Assembly: GCF_005048855.1 (NCBI RefSeq)
Contig: NZ_SUME01000009.1
Coordinates: forward strand, 124,001-188,000
Origin: Sphingobacterium olei
GTDB taxonomy: Bacteria > Bacteroidota > Bacteroidia > Sphingobacteriales > Sphingobacteriaceae
Direction: 5' to 3'
DNA length: 64,000 nucleotides
Shown here piece after piece: positions 52,255 through 60,589 of this stretch. Position numbers and translations under genes: made by a program. The first letter of the stretch is position 1; the number at the start of each line of letters is the position of its first letter. Under the pieces are notes generated by a model. It did not search any database, was not told where the DNA came from, and was given only the letters and a program-made list of their open reading frames with translations.

Positions 52255-53256
52255 CTACTTTGCTGGCGTAATACTTATTTTACGGAACTCGACAGGACCG
52301 TGGTCTCCTTGTAGATAGATTGGTCCTGGTTCTCCTTCCTTACTATCTAGTGCCCCACCTGTAATGCCCGGTATCTCTTGGTTACTGATAATAGTTTTGC
52401 CGTTCGATACGATTGTTACCAGTCTTCCTATCAAAGTTATCTCATAGGTCTGCCATTCATTAGGGCCTAAGGTAGCCATTTCATTGGGCGCAAGAAATCC
52501 ATAAACGCCACCAAAGTAAAGAGACCCTGGATGCTTGTCTTTAGGCGAATCTTCAATTTGCACTTCATATCGTCCGCGGAGATAAATCCCCGAATTACTT
52601 CCTTCAGGATACCGAAACTCCACGTTAAGTTTAAAATCGTCAAACTTTTGCGATGTTATTAAATTCGCGCCTGCCTTTAGATTTGTCAATACACCATCTT
52701 TTACAATCCACTGATTATCATCCGTAGAAGGTACCCATCCCGTTAAATCCGTTCCATTAAACAATTCAACACACTCTCCCCAAATAGGGGCATTTGCACG
52801 CACCAAATACGGTGCTTTCGTGCCCGTGAAGTTATACTTTTCACCTTTGTTTGTCGTAACTGTACCGCTTAAGTTTGCTCCATCCAGTCTTCCTTCGATC
52901 ACAAAATCGCCTTCACCACCTTCCCATTGTGGGGGAATAGCAAAAGAAAACTGACCATCAACTAATTTTACATGAGAAATAGGTCTGTTGCTCCCGCTAT
53001 CGCCTACATAAGCACCTACTAGCGTATTAAAACCAGATAATTTAATTTCTAACCAAGATGGAGCCTCCTTCCCTTTTTTGTCTACCGTCAAATCCCAGCG
53101 ACCGATTAAGTCTTTGGACTCTTCAGGAATGGTTTGCGACGCGGGGTTATGTATTTCTTCAGCTTCTTTTCGATCAGAAGAATTCATGTCACATGAAATC
53201 ACACTTAGTGTTAATAGACACAGTAGTGTACCACAGCCTACATAGTTTTTAAGCAT
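52255..53256 (-). CDS. DUF1080 lipoprotein
   Basis: A 333-residue lipoprotein (lipobox LSVISC, Cys22). An N-terminal beta-rich region at about 45-150 (DLIGRWDLTVDKKGKEAPSW) precedes a DUF1080 domain at about 155-333 (ELFNGTDLTGWVPSTDDNQW, then VEFRYPEGSNSGIYLRGRYE and GPIYLQGDHGPVEFRKISIT). It shares the GIYLxGxYEVQ and LQGDHG motifs with the protein at 28820-30256 but is a different subtype. It is probably a periplasmic carbohydrate-active or carbohydrate-binding protein. It is monocistronic. Confidence 0.87.
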   Translation of the reverse strand: MLKNYVGCGTLLCLLTLSVISCDMNSSDRKEAEEIHNPASQTIPEESKDLIGRWDLTVDKKGKEAPSWLEIKLSGFNTLVGAYVGDSGSNRPISHVKLVDGQFSFAIPPQWEGGEGDFVIEGRLDGANLSGTVTTNKGEKYNFTGTKAPYLVRANAPIWGECVELFNGTDLTGWVPSTDDNQWIVKDGVLTNLKAGANLITSQKFDDFKLNVEFRYPEGSNSGIYLRGRYEVQIEDSPKDKHPGSLYFGGVYGFLAPNEMATLGPNEWQTYEITLIGRLVTIVSNGKTIISNQEIPGITGGALDSKEGEPGPIYLQGDHGPVEFRKISITPAK

Positions 53257-53428
53257 ATTGTCTCTTTAATTTAAATAATAAACTCACTAACCTCATCGAG
53301 AGGATGATCAATTTTATGACGCATTTACAAATCTATCATTTTTAGCGACTTTTATCTCAGGATTAAGTTGTTTTTTTTAAACACTTAAATGTGTCATCTG
53401 CAGGACAAAAGCTTAAGAAATTATTAGT

Positions 53429-53467
53429 ATAAACAATGAGGCCGGTTAAACCGACCTCATTGTTTAT
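53429..53467. terminator. Bidirectional terminator
   Basis: Stem ATAAACAATGAGG / CCTCATTGTTTAT around an inner CCGGTTaaACCG. It overlaps the stop of the DUF4954 gene and ends the glmS-DUF4954 transcript. Confidence 0.7.
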
Positions 53468-55647
53468 AATTTAATCTGTCCAATTTGAAATTCGAGTAAG
53501 GTTAATTCATCCGCTTGTTGATTGATAAAAGCATTGTCTTTCAATTTGCCTACCACTTTCTCCATCTCTTCTTGAGAATCATACACCATTTTACGAAACT
53601 GGTTTTCATAATCTTTGGATCTTGATTTAAAAATCTCTTCGTTGATCCACCTTTTAGTTTCCAGTGTGGTCTGAATTAAGGTATTAATAAAACCCCTGTC
53701 CCATTTATCCGCTGAAAGGTTTTCCAATTCAGTATAAGAAGCTATAGCATGCTTCAATTTTTCTAACGGATAATTCGCACTTAATTTGTGATAATAATCA
53801 TGAATTTCCTCCCAAGAATTGTATTGACCGGATTTGATATCTTCTAACAAAAGATCCAAATCCTTCTTCAGCACTAATTGACTACCTAAATTTACAAACT
53901 CTCCCCGTTTCATATCTGATAAATTTGCCAATAAATCTTTCAGCTGTTCGATTGAATTTTCAGAAAGATACTCGACAAGCATCGTACCTGCATAGTAAGC
54001 AATCATCCGCTTATAAACCAAATAACTTTCTTTGGCCTTTGTTACTAGTACCTTTCTTTTTGAGGCTTCTGCATTATCCAACCGGATTTCGTGTTGAAGG
54101 TGTACCGCTGGATCAGTTAACTGTTCCTTTCCTTTTTTCTCGAAATCTTGATCTCTCCCCGTTGACTCCTGTACAAGAGATTTGCCTACGGCATATTCCA
54201 GTTCTTTAAGCGCTGAGAACATTTCGTTCACCGTATCAGGAGCCAAAATATCATATTCTAAATACTGATTTTTCAATTGGCGTTTATCCCGATTTAAAAA
54301 CTTACTGGTATTCCGCATTAAAGCATACATGTTATATAGAAACCAGTATCCCGGTATGATGACCACTTGATCATTGGCAACATCATGGCTCACTAAAGAA
54401 AATGGCATCCTAATATCCAATTCATGCAAGAAGTCACCTTTTACAATTAACGTATAGGAAGCAAACCTGGAATTGTGCTTTAAGCTGACACATAAGCCTG
54501 GCCAAAAACCTCTTCCGGCAACAATCTCTCCGTCAGCTCCTCTTGAGTTGTGATTTGATCCCACGGTAGCTCCCGCCGCCATATTACTCTGTCCTTTCAC
54601 CAGGGATGCACACAGAAAAGAATTATTATGATGTTGTTCATGAGCAGGGAATAATAGGGAATTGAGCACTTCACAACATGAAATAGTAGAATTGTCTCCT
54701 AAGAAAGAGTTAATCAGACGTGCACCGTATTTTAGTTGCGAAAACGAAGAAAGAATAAACCGGACAGCTTTCACACCGTAAAAAACCCGGCAGCCATAAC
54801 CTATTATCCCATTTACCAGCTCACACCCCTCTCCTATCTGTGTATAAGCACCTTCAATTGAATTAATCGTTAAATTCTTAAGCTTATTGACACCTTTAAT
54901 ATAGGCATGACTACCAATTTTCACATCTTTAATGATATTGGAATTTTTGATTACCGTTCGATTCCCGATCGTGCTATAGAATCCCCTTTTTTTGCTAAAT
55001 TGATTTTCAGTAATCTCTAAAAAACGCCGTTGTAAAACGTCGTCACCTCTAAATCGAGTGCAAAGATAAGCGTCAGCAGCCTGCATTCCTTCAAATGGAA
55101 CTACCGAGCGTCCTCCATTTTCATTACATAATTCCAAAACAATACGTTGGCTCTCCTGCTCTCCATCTTTCACTATGCCATTACCAAATTTTGCTGTAGG
55201 GCTGGTCTCCATTTCGTTTACGGAAGACAGAATCACCTCATTTCCGAGTATAAAATGGGATAAGTAACGAACGTGATGTATAGCAACATCATTCCCAATA
55301 TCACTACTGATAATCTGGCTATTATATATCCCGACCGGCAGCTTTAGATCCCTGAATTCGACGAAAGAAGGAGACATATTACCGATACGAACCAACCCGT
55401 AAAACTTTGAATTTTGAATTTGTTCCGGAATAAATTGTTCTGTAACGCGTACGTCACTCCAATTTGGAGAATAGTTTCCATTATGATGGAGAATATCTAT
55501 TTCAGCAGCAGTAAGATAACGATATTCATGCAAATTAAGCTGACATTCAAATCGTCGCGTATACTCGTTTTCACCCTCTAATAGATATTCACGATTTACA
55601 AAATCATAACCCAAACTTGTTAAGTTACTTTTCCTAAACATTCCCAT
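53464..55647 (-). CDS. DUF4954 protein, left-handed beta-helix type
   Basis: A 727-residue protein. Residues about 60-400 carry hexapeptide-like repeats (FIPEQIQNSKFYGLVRIGNM, then NRTVIKNSNIIKDVKIGSHA and YIKGVNKLKNLTINSIEGAY), as in left-handed beta-helix sugar transferases. The C-terminal 300 residues are helical and charged. DUF4954 has no firmly known function. It lies 4 bp behind glmS on the minus strand, so a role in amino-sugar metabolism, for example as an acyl- or nucleotidyltransferase partner, is suggested by context only. Confidence 0.82.
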   Translation of the reverse strand: MGMFRKSNLTSLGYDFVNREYLLEGENEYTRRFECQLNLHEYRYLTAAEIDILHHNGNYSPNWSDVRVTEQFIPEQIQNSKFYGLVRIGNMSPSFVEFRDLKLPVGIYNSQIISSDIGNDVAIHHVRYLSHFILGNEVILSSVNEMETSPTAKFGNGIVKDGEQESQRIVLELCNENGGRSVVPFEGMQAADAYLCTRFRGDDVLQRRFLEITENQFSKKRGFYSTIGNRTVIKNSNIIKDVKIGSHAYIKGVNKLKNLTINSIEGAYTQIGEGCELVNGIIGYGCRVFYGVKAVRFILSSFSQLKYGARLINSFLGDNSTISCCEVLNSLLFPAHEQHHNNSFLCASLVKGQSNMAAGATVGSNHNSRGADGEIVAGRGFWPGLCVSLKHNSRFASYTLIVKGDFLHELDIRMPFSLVSHDVANDQVVIIPGYWFLYNMYALMRNTSKFLNRDKRQLKNQYLEYDILAPDTVNEMFSALKELEYAVGKSLVQESTGRDQDFEKKGKEQLTDPAVHLQHEIRLDNAEASKRKVLVTKAKESYLVYKRMIAYYAGTMLVEYLSENSIEQLKDLLANLSDMKRGEFVNLGSQLVLKKDLDLLLEDIKSGQYNSWEEIHDYYHKLSANYPLEKLKHAIASYTELENLSADKWDRGFINTLIQTTLETKRWINEEIFKSRSKDYENQFRKMVYDSQEEMEKVVGKLKDNAFINQQADELTLLEFQIGQIKL

Positions 55648-55651
55648 CTTC

Positions 55652-57493
55652 TTATTCTACGGTTACAGACTTCGCCAGATTACGCGGCTTATCGACATCT
55701 AAATCTCTTTCTATACCGATGTAATAAGCAAGCAACTGCATAGGAATGACAGATAACAACGGTGCAATGATCTCATCGGCGGCCGGCACAATCATAGTAT
55801 CCTCGGCTAATTCTAATGTAATCGTATCTCCCGCTGATGCTACGGCGATCAAACGACCTTTCCGTGCTTTGATTTCCTGCATGTTACTTACTATTTTCTC
55901 GTGATACGAATCCTTTGTTGCAATAAATACGACAGGCAAGGTGGAATCCACCAAAGCAATAGGTCCGTGTTTCATTTCGGCAGCCGGGTAACCCTCAGCG
56001 TGGATATAGGAAATTTCCTTTAACTTCAGAGCCCCTTCTAACGCAATAGGGAAATTATATCCTCTACCTAAATATAAAAAATCATTTGCATCCCTATACT
56101 TGATTGCTATGGCTTTAATATTTTCTAATTCGTTTTCCAAAATCCATTGTACTTTTTCAGGTACCGCGTTCAGTTCATGAAGTAAGTGCACGTATCTGTC
56201 TTCCGAAATCGTATTTTTAAGTTTTGCTAATTTAAGTGCAAACAATTGCAATACGGCTAGCTGGGCCGTAAAAGCTTTGGTACTCGCTACACCTATTTCC
56301 GGTCCGGCATGTGTATAGGCTCCTGCATCTGAAATCCGAGCGATGGATGATCCCACCACGTTGACAAGTCCAAAAATAGTCGCACCTTGCTTCTTCGCAT
56401 TCTCCAAAGCCACCAGTGTATCCGCGGTTTCCCCACTCTGTGAAATCGCAATAATAACATCTTCCGAAGTAATGATTGGATTTCGGTACCTAAACTCAGA
56501 AGCGTATTCCACTTCAACATTTACCCTGCACAATTCCTCGATAATATATTCTGCCAGTAAACCGGCATGCCAGCTCGTACCACAGGCTACTATAATGATA
56601 CGACGGGCCGCCATCAGCTTATCTTTAATACTATCCAATCCACTGAGTGCAATGGTATTGTGTTCCACATCCAATCTTCCCCTAAACGAATCATAAATAG
56701 TTTGTGGTTGCTCAAAGATTTCCTTTAGCATAAAATGATCATACCCCCCCTTTTCGATAGCAGCCAGATCAAGGTCTAACTTTTGAACAAAAGGAGTAAC
56801 ACGCTCATTGCCTAAATTTTTAAGAATTAATTCATCTGGTTTGACAATGGCCAGTTCATAGTCATTGATGTATACGACTTCTTTGGTATATGCTAACATT
56901 GGAGAAGCGTCAGATCCTAAAAAATGCTCATGATCACCAATACCGATAACCAAGGGAGAACCCTTACGCGCAGCAATAATGGTATCTGGAAGATCTTTAT
57001 CAATCAAAAGAATGACATAAGCACCGGTTACTCGTTTCAATGCGATTCTTACCGCTTCTTCCAGTGTACAATTGTTATTGAGTTTAATATCTTCAATGAA
57101 ATTAACAAGGACTTCAGAATCCGTATCACTTTTAAATTCGTAGCCTTTTTTAATTAATTCTGTTTTCAGCGAAGCATAATTTTCGATGATACCATTATGG
57201 ATCATCGCAATATTTTCTGACTTAGAATAATGCGGATGCGCATTTCGATCACTCGGCTCACCATGTGTCGCCCATCTCGTGTGCCCTATACCTACTGTAG
57301 AGGTCACATCTTGATTCTTAACAAACTCTTCCAGAGCAGCGACTTTACCTTCCTTCTTAAAAACGTTAATCTTGTTAGCCGACCATAATGCGACGCCCGC
57401 ACTATCATAACCTCTATATTCTAATTTCTTTAAGCCATCGATGATTATAGGATAAGCTTGCTTGCTACCTACGTAGCCTACTATTCCACACAT
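55652..57493 (-). CDS. glmS: Glutamine-fructose-6-phosphate aminotransferase (isomerizing)
   Basis: A 613-residue enzyme of normal length. The N-terminal glutaminase domain starts MCGIVGYVGS, with Cys2 as the nucleophile after Met removal. Two SIS sugar-isomerase domains follow (IIVACGTSWHAGLLAEYIIE, then ISQSGETADTLVAL). The C-terminus KPRNLAKSVTVE is invariant in the family. It makes glucosamine-6-phosphate for peptidoglycan and lipopolysaccharide. It leads the operon with the DUF4954 gene. No glmS ribozyme-like leader is apparent. Confidence 0.97.
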   Translation of the reverse strand: MCGIVGYVGSKQAYPIIIDGLKKLEYRGYDSAGVALWSANKINVFKKEGKVAALEEFVKNQDVTSTVGIGHTRWATHGEPSDRNAHPHYSKSENIAMIHNGIIENYASLKTELIKKGYEFKSDTDSEVLVNFIEDIKLNNNCTLEEAVRIALKRVTGAYVILLIDKDLPDTIIAARKGSPLVIGIGDHEHFLGSDASPMLAYTKEVVYINDYELAIVKPDELILKNLGNERVTPFVQKLDLDLAAIEKGGYDHFMLKEIFEQPQTIYDSFRGRLDVEHNTIALSGLDSIKDKLMAARRIIIVACGTSWHAGLLAEYIIEELCRVNVEVEYASEFRYRNPIITSEDVIIAISQSGETADTLVALENAKKQGATIFGLVNVVGSSIARISDAGAYTHAGPEIGVASTKAFTAQLAVLQLFALKLAKLKNTISEDRYVHLLHELNAVPEKVQWILENELENIKAIAIKYRDANDFLYLGRGYNFPIALEGALKLKEISYIHAEGYPAAEMKHGPIALVDSTLPVVFIATKDSYHEKIVSNMQEIKARKGRLIAVASAGDTITLELAEDTMIVPAADEIIAPLLSVIPMQLLAYYIGIERDLDVDKPRNLAKSVTVE

Positions 57494-57719
57494 AAGTTTT
57501 CTTTAATTTAATTAATAGGAGGATCAAATATATGTAAAAAATTAAATACACAATCGTTTGTTCTGTTAATTAATCATAAATAGCCGAATTATAAATCATC
57601 CTATATTCTAAACCTCAATAGCCTCATAAAAGAATTATTTGCGCTTAATTTTGAAAATACATATCTTTAAACAACCGTAATTTTATTTATTAACCCTTAT
57701 ATTATATAATTAACCACCC

Positions 57720-59681
57720 ATGCTCCGTGTATTTGTTTTATTAATTTTATTTTGCGCTGTTTCCAAAAACTTCGCTCAAGATTTTTCATTTGGAAAAATT
57801 AGTACAACTGATTTTCAAACAAATCAAATTGATTCTACTGCAAAGGCAGTGGTCTTGAGGGAATATGGGAAAGGGGGTATTGAACTCTCACATCAAGGTG
57901 AACTCACTTTACGGTATTATTACCATACAAAAATACTGATTTTAAAAAACGAAGGACTTGATAAAGCTAATTTTTCGATTCCTCTTTACAAATCTGGAAC
58001 ACAGAAAGAGAACATAGAGTCAATAAAAGGTGTCACTTATAATATTGTGAATGGAAAAGTAGAAGAAACTGATCTACCAAAAAGTAGTATAATCACCGAA
58101 AGAACATCAGATAACTTAAACACCACTAAGATTGCGTTCACCAGTGTCCGGGAGGGATCTATTATCGAACTTAGATATAGCATACAGTCGCCTTTCTTAT
58201 TCAACTTAGAATCATGGAGCTTCCAATCTGATATCCCCAAAATATATTCAGAATTTGTAACAGAAATACCGGAAATATGTGTCTATAATGTTAACTTAAA
58301 AGGTGGCAACGGCTTAACGAGGAGAAAACAAGAAGCCTATGACACGAAGATGGAATCTTCAGTGGGAGTGATCAACGGCCAGAAAACATATTACATTATG
58401 GAAAATGTTCCGGCTTTTGTTGAAGAAGATTATATGACGTCAGCCGAAAACTACAAATCTATCCTGACATTTGAATTGGCGAGATACAGTATCCCATTTG
58501 GCCCTTCGCATAACTTCTCCAGATCTTGGGATGATGTACAAAAACAACTTTTAGAATCAGATAATTTCGGAAAGGAAATACGCAAAAGAAATATTTTTAA
58601 ATCCGACCTATTGGCACAAATAACAGATAAAACCCTTTCAGATTTAGAGAATGCTATCAAAGTCTACTCCTATATACAAAAGCAGATTAGCTGGGATAAA
58701 TCCAATGGAATGTTTACAAAAAACGGTATAAAAGATGCATTGGAAAAACGCTCCGGAAATGTTGCCGATATCAATCTAAGCTTAGTCAATGCGCTACAAG
58801 CTATTAATATTCAAGCCTCTCCAGTAATTCTGTCCACCAGAAGCAATGGAATGCCCTCGTTTACACATCCTACAATTAGCAATTACAATTATGTTATTGC
58901 ACATGCTCTAATTGATAGTGTAGAATATCTTCTTGATGCCACCGATGCTAACCTACCATTTGGCCTGATCCCGCTCCGTTGTATTAATTTCCAAGGTAGA
59001 TTAATCAATAAAGATTATTCAGATTGGGTACAACTAAAATCCAGCTATACTTCATCCATTTCCCATATATTCAATGGGGAACTTTCCGAAGAAGGCAAAC
59101 TTAAAGGTGGCTTTCAAATCCACCGATACGGATACGCCGCCCTCAACAAAAGAAACGAGCTTAAAGAGTATAACTCATTAGAAGAATACTTCGAAAAATT
59201 AGAAGAAAAAACAGAACACATCCGGTTTTTGTCAAACGCAATGGAAAATATAGATAAATCAGATTTATTTCTGATTGAAAATTTTGAAATCGAAGTGGAT
59301 AATTTTGCTACACAAAGCCAGACGGGAATAAACTTCAATCCACTTTTTATCGGTAAAACGATCAAGAATCCCTTTAATTTAGACAGTAGAAGTTATCCGG
59401 TTGACTTAGGTTCAAAATTAGAGGAGAGTTTTCAATTCGTGATCAAATTACCGGAATCCTATAAATTAGTCGAAAAACCGACAAATATCAATATGAGCTT
59501 GCCCAATAGAGATGCCCGCTATATTTACAATATCAATGCGAAAGATAATACTTTGGAAATACAGATACTTTCGCAACTTAACAAACCGATGTTTTTGCCA
59601 GACGAATATCTTTCTCTCAAAGAGTTCTTTTCAAGGATTATACAATCACAAAAGCTAGATATTAGTCTTCAAAAGATTTAA
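57720..59681 (+). CDS. Secreted DUF3857 protein with degenerate transglutaminase-like domain
   Basis: A 653-residue exported protein (signal peptide to about residue 19, ending FAQD). The DUF3857 beta-domain (about 45-210) includes VRLEYGKG-like REYGKGGIELSHQGELTLRY. The transglutaminase-like core (about 270-410) has KRSGNVADINLSLVNALQAI, where active relatives have Cys in place of Val. The His strand reads NYNYVIAHALIDS, and only the Asp of YLLDAT remains. It is thus probably catalytically inactive and may serve as a binding protein at the cell surface. A -7-like TAATTTTG lies at 57646-57653. It is monocistronic. Confidence 0.85.
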   Translation: MLRVFVLLILFCAVSKNFAQDFSFGKISTTDFQTNQIDSTAKAVVLREYGKGGIELSHQGELTLRYYYHTKILILKNEGLDKANFSIPLYKSGTQKENIESIKGVTYNIVNGKVEETDLPKSSIITERTSDNLNTTKIAFTSVREGSIIELRYSIQSPFLFNLESWSFQSDIPKIYSEFVTEIPEICVYNVNLKGGNGLTRRKQEAYDTKMESSVGVINGQKTYYIMENVPAFVEEDYMTSAENYKSILTFELARYSIPFGPSHNFSRSWDDVQKQLLESDNFGKEIRKRNIFKSDLLAQITDKTLSDLENAIKVYSYIQKQISWDKSNGMFTKNGIKDALEKRSGNVADINLSLVNALQAINIQASPVILSTRSNGMPSFTHPTISNYNYVIAHALIDSVEYLLDATDANLPFGLIPLRCINFQGRLINKDYSDWVQLKSSYTSSISHIFNGELSEEGKLKGGFQIHRYGYAALNKRNELKEYNSLEEYFEKLEEKTEHIRFLSNAMENIDKSDLFLIENFEIEVDNFATQSQTGINFNPLFIGKTIKNPFNLDSRSYPVDLGSKLEESFQFVIKLPESYKLVEKPTNINMSLPNRDARYIYNINAKDNTLEIQILSQLNKPMFLPDEYLSLKEFFSRIIQSQKLDISLQKI

Positions 59682-59702
59682 TTGGCCATTTCTTATCAAG
59701 TC

Positions 59703-59759
59703 AAATCATTCTACAACAGAAAGGCCGCTTAATGCAGCCTTTCTGTTGTAGAATGATTT
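59703..59759. terminator. Bidirectional terminator with 23-bp stem
   Basis: The perfect 23-bp arms (59703-59725 and 59737-59759; core CTACAACAGAAAGGC) are separated by 11 nt. It lies between convergent genes and serves both. Confidence 0.85.
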
Positions 59760-59768
59760 AATCAAATA

Positions 59769-60266
59769 CTAAAACGTATAACGAGCAGTTACTCCGCCGT
59801 TAGCGTAGAAGCCGTTATAATATCCCGCACCATTCACAACATGGATAGTAGGGCGAATATCGGCAGAAAATGCAAAAGGTGCATTCTTCAATTTGTAATC
59901 TACACCACCAGTAGGGTAGATCCCCGCACTGAATCCTTTAGAATCTTCATAATCCGAAAATGTGTTTGACAATATCGCTCCCCCTCCCACAAACCATTTA
60001 AATCCTTGAATATCACCTATAGGAAAATGATGTTGATAAGTTCCCGAAAATGAAAGGTTTACCCAATCATTATTACCTCTTGAATGTGGACGAACCCCCA
60101 AGTCGAATTCTAAGGCACCGGGTTGCGTAATAAATGTCTTAAATGCAACGGCTGCGACATCATAATGTCCAGATCCCAAGCGAATACCAATGGAATTTTT
60201 GTAATCCTGCGCAAAGGAACTACCTACAAAGAGGACCACTGCTAATAGTAAAGTAATTTTTTTCAT
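59769..60266 (-). CDS. Small outer-membrane beta-barrel-like protein
   Basis: About 165 residues from the ATG at 60266 (MKKITLLLAVVLFVGSSFAQ, a clear signal peptide with AQD cleavage). The mature part has alternating hydrophobic strands with aromatic girdle residues (VNLSFSGTYQHHFPIGDIQG, then GGVDYKLKNAPFAFSADIRP) and ends in an aromatic residue (ARYTF), as outer-membrane barrels do. It probably has eight strands. The function is unknown. It is preceded on the minus strand by a 323-bp gap shared with the carB promoter region. Confidence 0.72.
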   Translation of the reverse strand: MKKITLLLAVVLFVGSSFAQDYKNSIGIRLGSGHYDVAAVAFKTFITQPGALEFDLGVRPHSRGNNDWVNLSFSGTYQHHFPIGDIQGFKWFVGGGAILSNTFSDYEDSKGFSAGIYPTGGVDYKLKNAPFAFSADIRPTIHVVNGAGYYNGFYANGGVTARYTF

Positions 60267-60479
60267 AAACATTTATTTAAAGTTAAACATATTAATTACC
60301 TGAGCTCACAAAAACCATACCATGTATTTCAATAAATTTCGTGAAAATATAAATTTTGCAGAAAGTGAGATGTATAGGTGATGACATGAATTTCGCGTAA
60401 CCAGCAGAATGTTTCCATTTTTTCTATCTTGAAATTACACGATCTTTTAAAATTTTATTAATTTATCAAATAAAAAGTA

Positions 60480-60487
60480 TAACTTTG
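60480..60487 (+). promoter_or_regulatory. -7 element TAACTTTG of carB, followed by a leader hairpin
   Basis: TAACTTTG matches TAnnTTTG about 103 bp before the carB ATG. A small hairpin (TCCGAC-aaagca-GTCGGA, 60491-60508) and a short T-run (60516-60521) follow at once, which could be an attenuator-like leader. The -33 region is weak. Confidence 0.5.
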
Positions 60488-60589
60488 CACTCCGACAAAG
60501 CAGTCGGAATACTCCTCTTTTTAAGGCATTTTTCATTGCTTTGTTAGTTACCACAAATTCGTATTTTAACTTTTTGAATTAGAAAAATA

